Of a stretch of 64,000 bases of DNA, positions 45,701 to 56,200 are shown piece after piece. The notes below the pieces were generated by a model. That model made no database searches. It had not been told where the DNA came from and saw nothing but the letters and a program-made list of their open reading frames with translations. The stretch is from Actinostola sp. cb2023 (taxonomy: Eukaryota > Cnidaria > Anthozoa > Actiniaria > Actinostolidae). Location: NCBI GenBank assembly GCA_033675265.1, contig JAUJYZ010000713.1, forward strand, positions 162,001 to 226,000. Reading direction: 5' to 3'. The first letter of the stretch is position 1, and each line of letters begins with the position of its first letter. Position numbers and translations under genes: made by a program.

Positions 45701-47412
45701 GATTGGGAATCAAGAACTACGTGTTTCTCATTTGTATGAGATCTGTGTATTACACATACAATATTCTTGGACACTGATATTTAAAGTTGAACCTCTGTTT
45801 TTCTTTTTTATGTGTCAGTTATCAACACCAAGCAAAACAAGATGTTGCTGCTGTTACTCAAAGAGTGCATAGTATATTAACTTCTATAGGAAAGGTAGTA
45901 TGCTGCATCCTCACAGAATTCATTCATGTATAAATAAAAATTATTGTAATATTTATAATATAAAAATGTTGATTTGGGCATAATATAGTTTTCGACAATT
46001 TTTTGCAACTTTTCTCAAATTGGTCTAAAATTGCATAATAACATATTTTATTCAATAATATTATAAGCTTCTGTACATGTACATGTATGGTTGGTCGTCT
46101 AATCTAAGATGTTTTTCCCAGTCAACAGATAGTATACCAGAATCAGAAATTAGGTTATTTTGTAAGTATCTGTGAAATACAGAGTTTTGTATAGTCAGCA
46201 GAAACATGTTAATACAACCAGTCACAAGTGTACGTGTAATATCAATTTCATCATTATAGGTCGAAATGCATCATTCTTGAAAGTGATCAGATGCAGATCT
46301 ATTGCAGAAGAATACAATGCATCGACAGCCAATACTTCAGAAATAGGTACAGTGTATACTGAAACAATATTCTACACTAGTAAATGAAACATTAGCTACA
46401 TGTACATCTGAATGATGAACTATTTTCAGAAAATATACAATGTACTCCTCAAAAAAAGAAACTAACAGATACCTTTGTGTTGCTACATTATTCAAACAAT
46501 GTTCAGACTGTGTATTATGTTTTTGGAAGAGCTCTTCAGAAGTAAGAAATACAGAGCGCGGCTCTTTATTCAAACGATCTTCAGTCTATGCATGACTTTT
46601 GTGAAGTGTAATATAAATCATTGCTCTATTAATTAATACAGTTTGGTACATTTTTAGGATGCAATTTAGATGACCCAGATAGTGACATAGTGTTCTATGT
46701 TCTTCTGAGAGCTGCTGATCGCTTCTATAGCCAATATCATAGATACCCAGGTAATTTACTTGCTTGTATTCTTACCCATCGTACTTCCATAGGGTTATAG
46801 AATGGTCTCTGAAAAATATCAGGTCTCTGAAAAATCTGAGAAAGTCTCGAAATCTCGGCGTTTCAGGAAAGAGTCTCGTATTTCGTATTTTGTAAAAATC
46901 AATATGTGGCTCGAAATCTCAAATTTTCAAATTATTTCAAACAAAATAGTAAAGTCTCGGACTTGGATTTTACAGTATGGACACTCGAACCGTGAACACT
47001 TAGATTTTTTCTAACACACATATTATATAAATTATTGATTGAGCAAAAAGTTCAAAAAAAACTTCGAAGTGTTCACGGTTCGAGTGTCCACACTGTAAAG
47101 TGTATCGGCATCTCGGCGAGTCTCGGATTTGACCATTCTATAGACTGCCCTATCCATGTATCACTGATTCTTTACTAACCACTGTAAATTATTGTAGGTC
47201 ACTTTGATGATCAAGTAGAAGCTGATGTTGTTAAGCTTAGAGTAAGTTGATTTCTATACCCACAATCCCATGAAAGCCAATTTACCGTCAACACAGGCAG
47301 ATATGGTGTACCCTGAGTTTTTTGGAAGATATTGAACTACATATCAAAACTAGAAGAAGAAACCTGCATTATTAGCTTACATTCTTGGAACGTAAACATT
47401 GCTCTCTACAAG

Positions 47413-47460
<48 letters not shown>

Positions 47461-49279
47461 CTCCATTCCTTTTTCAAGAGTTGTTGTCAACATGCACAGA
47501 AAACAGGACAGGATCTCAACTAATTCGCTTTGTCCCACCACCTGTCAACTTGTGACCTACATGTATGAGAACTTGCGGACAAGCTTAAATTTTGGGAAAG
47601 CGACTTGCCAACTCTTACTCAACTCCCCAAAACTCCTTTACAAAAATATGTTATCATGCCGTCACTTTTCCAACAGTGTCAAACATGCCGTCACTTCGTG
47701 CTAACTTGAGCAGTTAGACCACCCCTTTCAAAAATTCCTGTATCAGCCCTTGAACTGCTTGAACTAGTCTTCCTCGCAGCCAAGTTTAGGACGACACTAA
47801 ACATGGCTGCGAGGGAGACTACCTTTGAACTTGACAGTCCAAGTGAGGCAAAAGTATTTTGATTGTGAACAATTATTGGTAATCTATTGTTGTTTGTGTT
47901 TGATTGTTTACAGTCTTGTGTCAGCGCTATCCTACAAGAATGGACCATCAGTACCAACATCAAGTCAGAGTACATTCATGAAATGTACGGGTAACTTTGA
48001 ACTTTATAATTATTATTTTTATTTAATTTTAATTTTTATTATTTGTTCAACTTTAAATTACCATGTACAGAAAAGGTGATTATTTGATTTGGTTCATTGT
48101 TTGTAGGTGTCGATATGGTGCATCTGAAATTCACCCTATTGCTGGCTTCATCGGTGGTAAGGAAATAATATTATATAACTGATGGAATATTCTATTTGAT
48201 ACACTGATACACTAGCTGTTTCATCCAGTGAATACATACACAGTCCATATATAGGCAATAGGTTATAGGTCATTCCAAGACCGAACTGCATTATGGTAAC
48301 ATCTTGAATGTCGTGGATGCCAGAAATATTTCATAAAATTCGATTCAAAATATGTCTTGGTCTGTTGAAATGGAAATAGGAATGATATCATACATGCTTT
48401 CATACGTTTTTGGCTATTCAAGCTGTTACCATAATGCAGTTCGGTCTTGCAACGACATATAACCTATTGCCTAAGGACTGATGTCTACGACAACCTTTAT
48501 TGAAATAGGTGTATGTATGCATACAGTAGCTATACATGCAGTGCACATAGCTGACCCTCTATGGTCATCTTATTACGAAATCAAACTCTATAGAACATTT
48601 TGGAGCATCATAAAGGCCGATTTAGACGGCACAACTTTTGCCTACAACTGTCACATGCAACTTGCTTACAACAATTGTGAGCAAGTTGTAGGCTGATTTA
48701 CACAAAGCAAGTTGTGTTGTATGTATGGATTGAGCATGCGCAAGCAAGTTGTAGGCTGATTTACACAAAGCAAGTTGTGTTGTATGTATGGATTGAGCAT
48801 ACGCAAGCAAGTTGTAGGCTGATTTACACGAAGCAAGTTGTGTTGTATGTATGGATTGAGCATGCGCAAGCAAGTTGTAGGCTGATTTACACGAAGCAAG
48901 TTGTGTTGTGTGTATGGATTGAGCATGCACAAGCAAGTTGTGTGCGACAGTTGTAGGCAAAAGTTGTGCCATCTAAATTGGCCTTTAGACATTGTACATG
49001 TACAAGTGTGGCCAATTGACAATGCTGCAGGATGTTTTATGGCACAACAAAATATTAGTAGTCATTTTGAAGGACTTTGATCTTCTCAGCCATCATTAAT
49101 CCAGCAGTATTTTGTTTTGCAGTATGTATTTCTGTTGCAACAAATCTTGACTCTATTATTGTCTCTCAGGTGCAGGTGCTCAAGAAGTCGTGAAACTGAT
49201 TACACGTCAGTTTGTACCTTTTAATAACACCTTTCTTTATAATGGAATGACTGGCTCATCAAGGACACTTCAACTTTAA
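38530..49279 (+). CDS. NAE1: NEDD8-activating enzyme E1 regulatory subunit
   Basis: Twenty-two exons: 38530-38579, 39046-39149, 39595-39655, 39858-39888, 39973-40044, 40779-40858, 40937-41046, 41518-41627, 43376-43438, 43885-43948, 44118-44209, 44657-44716, 44837-44897, 45491-45563, 45819-45894, 46122-46161, 46260-46346, 46658-46750, 47198-47241, 47914-47984, 48107-48156 and 49170-49279. They give 533 residues (human 534). NAE1 (APPBP1) pairs with UBA3 to adenylate NEDD8 and load it onto UBE2M, activating cullin ligases. [13 protein letters not shown] and [20 protein letters not shown] mark the ThiF-like N-terminus. [28 protein letters not shown] and the C-terminal [13 protein letters not shown] block are diagnostic. 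As expected for this subunit, no catalytic cysteine domain was recognised. Introns 5, 7 and 8 hold large repeats. Confidence 0.97.
39169..39515. mobile_element. GTGGGAAA-family MITE carrying a poly-G insert
   Basis: TAGAGTCGTTTTCGTATGAGTGGG at the left faces CCCACTCATACGAAAATGACTCTA at the right. The centre shares ACCAATCACAGCGCGCAAA and ACCAATCAGAATGCTTA with the copies at 18.8 and 44.3 kb. It is enlarged by a C/G-rich stretch with a G run at 39416-39441. NAE1 intron 2. Confidence 0.8.
39728..39762. repeat. Poly-G tract
   Basis: A G homopolymer of roughly 30 bases in NAE1 intron 3. Confidence 0.9.
40063..40745. repeat. 22-bp minisatellite, about 30 copies
   Basis: The unit CCTTACCAACCACTTACTGA plus CA fills nearly all of NAE1 intron 5 with few variants (CCATACC, CACTTCCTG). 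There is a clean exon 5 donor before it and a T-rich acceptor after it. Copy number is likely polymorphic. Confidence 0.95.
41050..41512. repeat. Degenerate ATTC/ATCC tetranucleotide satellite
   Basis: CATTCATTCATCCATCCATTC-type sequence fills NAE1 intron 7. The plus strand stays open and would read His/Ser/Ile/Phe repeats, an artefact of the satellite rather than a coding exon. Confidence 0.9.
41786..42066. mobile_element. TIR element, TAGCTAATTGCATAATCG ends, intact copy
   Basis: TAGCTAATTGCATAATCGTT... faces AACGATTATGCAATTAGCTA, ~280 bp, with TA at the borders (mariner-like). It is immediately followed head to tail by a second copy (42067-43347). Confidence 0.85.
42067..43347. mobile_element. 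Second TAGCTAATTGCATAATCG element, interrupted
   Basis: Identical in order to the copy at 41786-42066, but split at its TTAA by a 999-bp insertion (42202-43200). The two halves are 42067-42201 and 43201-43347. Confidence 0.85.
42202..43200. mobile_element. piggyBac-like element at TTAA
   Basis: 999 bp starting CCCATTCGCTCCTGAGC and ending TGTAGGAGTCAATGGG. The ends are imperfect inverted repeats (CCCATT..CTCCT). TTAA duplicates flank it at 42198-42201 and 43201-43204. CCC...GGG ends with TTAA duplication are the signature of the piggyBac superfamily. The neighbouring intact host copy shows the empty site with one TTAA. No transposase is visible. Short Cys-containing frames (CKECNRC near 42655) may be a relic. 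Confidence 0.88.
43955..44047. mobile_element. Small hairpin MITE, TAGTCTCC ends
   Basis: TAGTCTCCTTTGCACCCGTT ... AACGGGTGCGAAGGAGACTA with an inner GTGTCGTCA/TGACGACAC pair, in NAE1 intron 10. Same family as 47765-47822, 53962-54052 and 55437-55505. Confidence 0.85.
44236..44420. mobile_element. MITE copy, GTGGGAAA-ended family
   Basis: In NAE1 intron 11. It contains AAGCATTCTGATTGGTTCAGC, GTGATTGGTTGAATAGAGTG and CTTCCCACTCCTATGAAAACGACTCTA, in the same order as at 18810-18996. Confidence 0.75.
45030..45202. mobile_element. MITE copy, related to 4534-4700
   Basis: GAATGAGTGGGAAAGTTATGG ... TTCCCACTCATACGGAAACAACTCTA. The centre GAAAGAGTTTGATTGGATGAG is the reverse complement of that at 4.6 kb. 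NAE1 intron 13. Confidence 0.75.
45205..45470. mobile_element. MITE with AAGGTGCGGACACA ends
   Basis: AAGGTGCGGACACATGGTGC ... GCACCGTGTGTCTGCACCTT, with many internal TGTTGCAGA/TCTGCAACA words arranged as inverted repeats. Directly abuts the previous element in NAE1 intron 13. Confidence 0.8.
46797..47146. mobile_element. Foldback element, TATAGAATGGTC ends
   Basis: TATAGAATGGTCTCTGAAAAA faces GGATTTGACCATTCTATAGA. An inner pair GGACACTCGAACCGTGAACAC / GTGTTCACGGTTCGAGTGTCC brackets an AT-rich loop. Rich in TCTCGG words. NAE1 intron 18. Confidence 0.75.
47421..47457. repeat. Poly-C tract
   Basis: About 36 C in NAE1 intron 19. Open frames read poly-proline across it, but these are artefacts. 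Confidence 0.9.
47765..47822. mobile_element. Small hairpin MITE, TAGTCT ends
   Basis: TAGTCTTCCTCGCAGCCAAG ... ATGGCTGCGAGGGAGACTA in NAE1 intron 19, with a GTTTAG/CTAAAC inner pair. Confidence 0.8.
48612..48987. mobile_element. MITE with GTTGTAGGCAAA ends, centre expanded to four units
   Basis: Same ends as 11845-12033. The ~61-bp central unit AAGCAAGTTGTAGGCTGATT...TATGGATTGAGCATGCGC is present four times in tandem (48690-48930) and once in the 11.9-kb copy. Open frames across it are repeat artefacts. NAE1 intron 21. Confidence 0.85.
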
Positions 49280-49406
49280 CAATGTCATATTAGTCAGTCT
49301 GTCGCCTTATTTTTACAAGTTTGACTATTTTCCATGGTCTGTATAAACAACAGGCCAGTCAGAAGACAGTTGTGATATGTACATAGGTGGTTATGCAAAG
49401 GGCAAG

Positions 49407-49530
49407 GTCTTCGTTTAGCTGCTGCACAAGTTGTCCTGGCTATTGTTCTTTATGTAAAGGCTATACACATACTGTAGAACGACAATAGAAACAATAGCCA
49501 GGACTTTTGTGCAGCTACACGAAGACCTGA
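49407..49530. mobile_element. Foldback MITE, GGTCTTCGT ends
   Basis: GGTCTTCGTTTAGCTGCTGC...CCTGGCTATTGTT faces AACAATAGCCAGGACTTTTG...ACGAAGACC with a ~45-bp loop. Confidence 0.8.
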
Positions 49531-49849
49531 CCGTGTAACCTTCAAAAAAGAGCATGATTAGAACCCAGTGGAAACTCTTAGACGAATTTCCTTTTTTTGT
49601 GGGATGCCTGTGGTAAAGGAGAATGGTTAGATTTGGAACAAGAGAATGGACTGCGAGCTGGAACAGGAATTGTAAAGAAATGAGATAGATCACCTACAAT
49701 GTAGGATATTGCATGGTGCGAGAGGATTGATATATATTTGTGTATAAACAAATTCTTTGTAACATTTGTCAATAAGCCTTTATATGTTTGGTGCCATCAC
49801 TAGATAGATATCACATCGTATCCAACCATCGTATCAGATACCCCAAAAG

Positions 49850-50008
49850 AACACAGGCAGCCCAACCATTGCTTCTGAGGCTACTTATTGAAATAAATAA
49901 AAGTATATTTGTATGCGCGCGCCTTTTTTGATAGGTTTCATGTGCAATACTATTATGTTGGGCTCTGTGTGTGCGCAGTATTGAAACCAGGTTGGGCTGC
50001 CTGTGGTC
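49850..50008. mobile_element. CACAGG-family element
   Basis: CACAGGCAGCCCAACCATTGCTTCTGAGGCTA ... GGTTGGGCTGCCTGTGG, with the family's TTTTTTGATAGGTTTC block inside. No matching flanking duplication was found. Confidence 0.7.
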
Positions 50009-50086
50009 CATAAATAGCTGAATTTACCCTCGAAAACAATCGGAAGACAGATAGCTTAGTTGTACGCCGGACAGTCATTTACACCA

Positions 50087-50300
50087 CAGGCAGCCCAAGC
50101 TGTCTGAAAATTCACCACAGTGTTGATAATTTACTTGTTCTATTGCCCTGATGTGTTAGTTTTGCGTTTTAGGCCGTTTTTATTTTTTTTCTCCCTTAGT
50201 AAGGGAGGAAAAAAAAAAAAAACGGCCTAAAACGCAAAACTAACACATCAGGGCAATAGAACAGTAAATTATCAACACTGGTGAATTTTCAGTCCTTTAT
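50087..50300. mobile_element. Long palindrome beside a CACAGG end
   Basis: CTGAAAATTCACCACAGTGTTGATAA... pairs with TTATCAACACTGGTGAATTTTCAG over about 90 bp per arm with a short A/T-rich loop near 50200. The left side continues outward into CACAGGCAGCCCAAGC; the right side lacks the matching end. Confidence 0.8.
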
Positions 50301-50589
50301 TGACAACGTAAGTGCCATTATTATACTACTATTACGTAATTTTACCTTATAAGGTCAAGAGAACTCAATTACCATAGTTCGAAAGCCGTATTACCATAGT
50401 TCTGGTTTCACTGCAAAGTTTTGAACATTTTGTGATGTGTCAATAAGAGTACAGACAATGGAAAACCGCTTGAAACAAAGTCAAAAAATCATCCAAAAGC
50501 AAGGATAAAGTTGAAAGAAAAACCGTTTCAAGCGTGCGCTGGCTCCGTGCGCGAGCGATTCGTCATCCTCTGTGTCTGTTAATTAGCCA

Positions 50590-50997
50590 TTAACAAAACG
50601 AGCAGGGGACTGGGAACGAGTTTATTAGAATTAATGCAATTACGAAATTAAGTTCATGACATGAAAAAGCATGTTGAAATTAGCATCTGTGCAAAGTTTG
50701 ATGTGATTTGAGCGAATTCTGTCGGAATTGTAAACTTTTGAAATTGTGTTGTCCCTCCAAAATTTTACAGTGAATGTATGGTTTGGATGGACAGCGTCAA
50801 AAATATACAGAGTTTGTATGGGAAAATAGACATATTTGATGCCTTCTAGCGTCATCAATATTAAGCCGAAGTTCACCAAACTTTCCAGACTAACTAAGTT
50901 TGATCTGCTCTCTCAGAAAATGATGCCCATTTTTGCTAGTTTCTTAATTAATTAGTTTTACGGACTAGGTCCCAGTCCCCTGCTCGTTTTGTTAATG
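50590..50997. mobile_element. TIR element, TTAACAAAACGAGCAGGGGA ends
   Basis: TTAACAAAACGAGCAGGGGACTGGGA at the left and TCCCAGTCCCCTGCTCGTTTTGTTAA at the right form perfect 26-bp inverted ends of a 408-bp unit. The TTAA-like tips may be the target duplication. Confidence 0.85.
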
Positions 50998-51094
50998 TAA
51001 AAGAGCGCGCGGACCTTGAAAGGTTTTGAAATAATTATTAGATAAATTTACTCAAAAACGGACAATTATGTTTTCGTTCAAAGTAGTATAATAA

Positions 51095-51225
51095 ATAACT
51101 TATTTGGGGTTTTTCCCGTAATACGGGCTGATATTTTACTCGTTACTTTTTTCCTCGTCCCTTCGGGACTCGGAATATACATTCGCAACTCGGCCCGTAT
51201 TACGGGAAAAAACCCCAAATAAGAT
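51095..51225. mobile_element. Hairpin MITE, CTTATTTGGGGTTTTTCCCG arms
   Basis: CTTATTTGGGGTTTTTCCCGTAATACGGG faces CCCGTATTACGGGAAAAAACCCCAAATAAG, with an inner GAGTCCCGAAGGGAC-type pair. An almost complete hairpin. Confidence 0.85.
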
Positions 51226-51227
51226 CT

Positions 51228-51645
51228 AATAGGCCATATGCACTAACGGGTCACGTGACCCAACTTTCTCAAATCAAGCAGCAGTGTCAAAATGAACTCC
51301 AGAAATGAAAAGAGCAGCTCGATATTAGTAAGAAGGCGAAATTTCAGGTCATAACGTCTGACACAGGAGAAATGACATGAAATATAAAATCGAGTGTTTT
51401 CTAATAATTTGTTTGGAAAATGCATTGGATGGCATTTTTTGCCATCCAGCACATCCATGCGCTTAATAAAATTTGCAATTTTATATTTCATGCCATTTCT
51501 GCTGTGTTAAACATTATAAGCTGAAATTTCGCCTTTTTACTAATATCGAGCTGCTCTTTTCATTTCTGGAGTTCATTTTGACACTGCTGCTTGATTTGAG
51601 AAAATTGGGTCACGTGACCCGTTAGTGCATATGGCCTATTATACG
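51228..51645. mobile_element. ~420-bp palindrome, AATAGGCCATATGCACTAAC ends
   Basis: AATAGGCCATATGCACTAACGGGTCACGTGACCCAA... is repeated inverted to GGGTCACGTGACCCGTTAGTGCATATGGCCTATT, with ~190-bp arms meeting near 51430 (GGATGGCATTTTTTGCCATCC). Each arm contains the self-complementary GGGTCACGTGACCC. Confidence 0.9.
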
Positions 51646-51959
51646 TTATTTTGTAATTCTACATACATTCTCTACAATTATTCACAAGATCACAGCTTGG
51701 GCTGCCTGTGGTGTAATTGGGTGATTTACCTTGTAGGGGACCTTGTGTTGGGTGGTTTACTTTGTAGGGGACCTTGTGTTCTTTTGTAAACCCACCTGCT
51801 CTTGGCAAATCATTTAATAAATAAGTAAGTAATATCACGGGCGGATTTAGGGTGGGGCGAAGGAGGCGCACGCCTCCCTTTTGGAAATTCGAATACCTTT
51901 TTTGCCAAAAAAATTATTTACATCAGTTGGCTGAAAAAAACAATGTCCAACCCGAATAC

Positions 51960-51960
<1 letters not shown>

Positions 51961-52030
<70 letters not shown>
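51961..52030. repeat. Poly-C followed by (CA)n
   Basis: About 38 C followed by about 15 CA dinucleotides. Assembled length is unreliable. Confidence 0.92.
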
Positions 52031-52032
<2 letters not shown>

Positions 52033-52214
52033 CCCTGCCTTGCAAAATCTCTGGATCCGCCCCCGAATATGGTCAAAATTCGTGCAACATGCGGCCATTT
52101 TTTTATAGCACATGCAAAATGGTAAAAAGGAAAATCAGATCCAGTTAAGTGGTTAACCGGGTTTATTCGAGTAATAGAGATTTAAGAGAAGAAAGAAAGG
52201 GAGGAAATGCAGAA

Positions 52215-52400
52215 AAATGCACACACAAAAAACACCTCCGTGCTGGCTGATTCGAACTCGTGTCCCCTCGCGTTCACATCAAAGGAATGCCGACATTTTT
52301 TAACAAAAAAGGACCATAAAAGAGGGAGGGAACAGTCGGATCCTAGGCCCACTAAATAACTACCCCGCACCACTAGGTTATCGTGCACGCTTGTCGATTT
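52215..52400 (-). repeat. Possible tRNA-derived SINE
   Basis: The minus strand has TAACCTAGTGGTGCGGGGTAG and, far downstream, GAGTTCGAATCAGCC, resembling box A and box B. The spacing is larger than in a tRNA, so this is only suggestive. Confidence 0.35.
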
Positions 52401-53039
52401 GGAGGACAAAATAACCTAGTGTATCCTGTGAATGGACTGTCTATTGTTGTCCAAATTCAGTAGGGACTTTAAGCATCGAGGACGGAGACGTGAGGACGAC
52501 GAAGTTCGAATAAAGTGTGTTTTGTTGTCTATTGTTTTCATACTTTGTTTCTTTTTTCGTGTTTTTCACTAAATTTGCGCCCTCTTTGATGAATGACATC
52601 GTCTTTTTGTGGTCCGGTTGACTATTCTCGTTCTCTTTGTAACGTCAAACATAGGCATTTCAACAAGAAGTTATTGAATTTTGTAATTAGCACTATCAGT
52701 TGTTTCTCTGACGTCGTCCTCACGTCCACGCGCGGGTTCGATTCCTTGATGGAATGACTCTTCGAATTTTTACACTTTTACACTTATCTTATATAAATAT
52801 CTTCTTTTGGTGAAACCATGGATCATAAACCTTGATGTACATCAGAACGAGGCTGTGTACGCATAACGGCAAAATCCCATACTAAGCTCTATAAATGTCA
52901 TTTACGATATCTTCTCGGGTTTTTATCCAATACTATTGAAATGTTCCAAAAATATTGATAAATCATTGATTTTTCAGATGGCAGTGGTTATTTTTATGTG
53001 AAAGATTCTAGAATTCTGATCTCGAAAATCAGCACGTGT

Positions 53040-53145
53040 GCATACGCGCTCGCGCTCTACCACAGGAAACCCATCAAAAAAGACGCAGATATCATTTTAT
53101 TTGATTATTTAGTAGCAAAAGGAATGGTTGGGCTGCCTGTGATTG
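53040..53145. repeat. CACAGG-family fragment
   Basis: GCTCTACCACAGGAAACCCATC ... AATGGTTGGGCTGCCTGTG. The outer left end is missing. It lies 90 bp upstream of the SLC35B3 start codon, so it is probably in the promoter or 5' UTR. Confidence 0.65.
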
Positions 53146-53234
53146 ACGTATCAACTTTGTGTTTTCGCAATTTTACACTAACCATTTACTTCCAGAAGTA
53201 TTTACGTGGACTGTAGCATTTTCAGATTGCATAC

Positions 53235-56200
53235 ATGAAGTACCTACCTTATTTTAAGCGAATTCCTCTGACAAGAATGATTGCAGGCGTAGACGTAACT
53301 GCAATGGCGGCCGGAGTGGATGGATTTTATTTGAACAAATCATCATCAAATGGTGCTATTAATCGTTCAATGCCTTGTCCAAAGAGTACAGAATCTAAAA
53401 GTATGTCAGTAACCATTGATACTCGACAACAAGGGATGTTATCTGCCAAGGAAGATAACCTCTATATGCTTGGTATACCACTACATGCCATGTCCAAACC
53501 CAAGCAATTGGCCGTTTGTTGTGGTGGTGTATTATTGTTTTATCTCATTTATGGATATGTACAGGTGAAAGTTATGGTCCTTATTAAGCTGTTATGATAT
53601 AGAGATATAGTTTAATATACTCAGATGACCGGTTATTCCCGGGTATCCCGGGGGTTATTGCACCAATTTCTTTTACAACAAAAATGTTTACATGTACATG
53701 CCGACCAAATCATGACAATGAGATGTACATTGTAAGCTTACGTGACAGAAGAGAATGTAAAATTCATTGATCATAAAATGTAATTACCCTGCATATATGG
53801 TATTTTGTGATTGGTCATGCTGCTGTGATATTGATCAAATTGTGATAGTAATAGTGCAACAATAAGCCTAACGCCAGGCACACACAAGAGGAGTCGACCT
53901 GATGACTCAACTGTCTTATATGGTATACAATGCAATTTTTATTTGAATCCACACAAATTGTAGTCTCCCTCGCAGCCGTTTTTAGTGTCGCCACGCAACG
54001 CTCTCTCCCATATACTCTCTCCCCACTAAAAACAGCTGCAAGGGAGACTACACAATTTGTTACGATCGCTTGGTATTTTCACATGTCCTCTATGCATTCA
54101 CATAATCTGCATGCTAAATGTCTCATAGAAGACTGCACACCTAGGTTTAACCCCCTTTATACGACAGTCGAGTCATAGATGACCGCACACATACGATTAA
54201 CCCCCTTATGACAGACTGTCAAGTCGTAGAAGACCACACACCTTACAGGGGGAGCTTGGCTTGATAGTCGATTAAAAATCCAAATCAGCCAATTTGTCCA
54301 ATGAGCAGCTTTTTTACATCAAACTTGTTTCTTCAATTTTGTAGGAAAGGATCTTCAGAATTGAAGGATTTAAACCATTTGGTTGGTACCTTACACTTGT
54401 ACAATTTGGATTTTATTCGATATTTGGAAGTGTTCAAACAATAGTGTATGAAGACAGAATAAGAAAGTAAGGAGATGTCCTTTCATTTCAAAGATCAAAT
54501 CCCTTTACACTGTTGATTGGAATCAATATCCTTTAATATTGGAGTAGATTTTGTGTGACTGTAGACAAACATGGCACATGGCACTGTCACCTCACGATCA
54601 CATCACATACTTGTTTGAAATGTTAGGCAACATACTGTTAGGGCATAGCACAGTCATGCATGACACTCTTGCTGTAAGTTTTTCATATATAAAGGATATT
54701 ATATGGTGGTGCGAAGATATGAATATTTTATTTTCGAGTGGTAAAAATAAAATTTTACAAACAAGCACGAGTGAGTACAATGTTGTTTTTAACATGAGAA
54801 AATAAAATTCATATCTTCAAGCCACTGCATAATTTTCTTTTTATTAAATGTATATAGACACGAGTGTGTTACGTCATCTATATCGTCACTAGTGAGGATA
54901 CGGAAAATATACCACTTGATATTTTCCAGTAAAACACTTGTGTCTATATAATATGATTTGAATGGTTTTATTACCAGAATTCCACTGAAGACATATGCAG
55001 GCTTAGCCTTTCTAACAGTTTCAACAATGGGACTCTCTAACTCTTCTCTGGGATACCTTAACTACCCAACACAGGTAGGTTTGTATCACCATTCTTTTGA
55101 GCCCTAATAACACAGGTAGCCCAACCATTTGAGGTTAGAATAAAAATAAAATGATATCCATGGGCTTCCTGTGGTAGTGCACCAGAATCCTGCATGCTCT
55201 ACCACAGGAAGCCCATCAATAAAGACACATGCATAATATCTTTGTGTAGCCTCAGAGGAAATGGTTGGGCTGCCTGTGTACTTAGCAGAGTTGTGGCTCT
55301 AACTAAAAAAAAATTTGTTTGATTTCAGTCTATAATTTTTGCGATATCTAGTTTCGAGCAGAGTATCTTTTTATAGAATTTAGTCTGAAACCTCAAAATT
55401 AGACATTTCCAACCTGGGAAAGGGTCAGGGTTTTGATAGTCTCCCTCGCAGCCATGTTTAGTGGTCACGCAAATGTTCCAAACACTGCTGCGAGGGAGAC
55501 TAGGGCTTTGAGAGCTCAGCAGAATGTTATCCAAAATGTCAAAAAGTTGGGGGATTTATTCCTGGCTTATTTTATTACAACTCGTCATTGATACCTCGAC
55601 TGCAGTAGTGCAATAATTTTTTCTCCAGGTTATTTTCAAAAGTTGTAAGCTTATTCCAGTCATGTTTGGAGGAATAGTAATCCAAGGTAAACAATGTTTC
55701 TTGTTTGTTAGAAATTGAGGTAAATTTAAAGTGCTGTGAAGATATCCATAAAGTCTTCAATTTTTTTCCCTGAGCATAGAAAGAAAGGAGAAAAAGAAAA
55801 AATCTCTGACCCCGATGTTTCTTGTTTCTTGTATTTAATATCATTGCACTTTATTCTGTTTGTCTTCGTTGTTAGGAAAACAATATGGACCAGTAGATTT
55901 CATGGCATGTGTATGCATGAGTATTGGACTGATTCTGTTTACGTTAGCAGACAGTGAGGTTCAACCTGATTACAACAATACAGGTAAACACAAATAATAA
56001 TCTATTTATAAGCTCTAGTTTTTTCATAGCGAACACAACACACAAGGCCTACTAGGAGTGATGAATGTTATATAAGCGAGACTTTGCAAGACCACGAGAC
56101 AGTCATTTAAAATCAAAGTCCAAGACTTTGGCTTCTAAAACCAGACTCTGACATCATTACAGAATTTTCAGGCTAATGATGGCATCTGAAGTATTTGACG

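Larger units (their letters stand above)
49280..53234. other. Gene-free cluster of foldback elements
   Basis: ~4 kb between NAE1 and SLC35B3, which are transcribed in the same direction. It is almost entirely mobile elements: 49407-49530, 49850-50008, 50087-50300, 50590-50997, 51095-51225 and 51228-51645, then a C-run/CA microsatellite, a tRNA-like repeat and a CACAGG-family fragment. No coding exon was recognised. Confidence 0.75.

Noticed and set aside
47399..47704. Poly-proline reading frames
   Set aside because: Produced by the poly-C homopolymer in NAE1 intron 19; no coding features otherwise.
48690..48930. CRISPR-like repeat array
   Set aside because: Units are directly adjacent tandem copies without unique spacers, in an intron of an animal gene.
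48622..49022. 116- and 118-residue minus-strand repeat proteins
   Set aside because: They read through the four tandem units of a MITE. The same family at 11.9 kb with one unit has no such protein.
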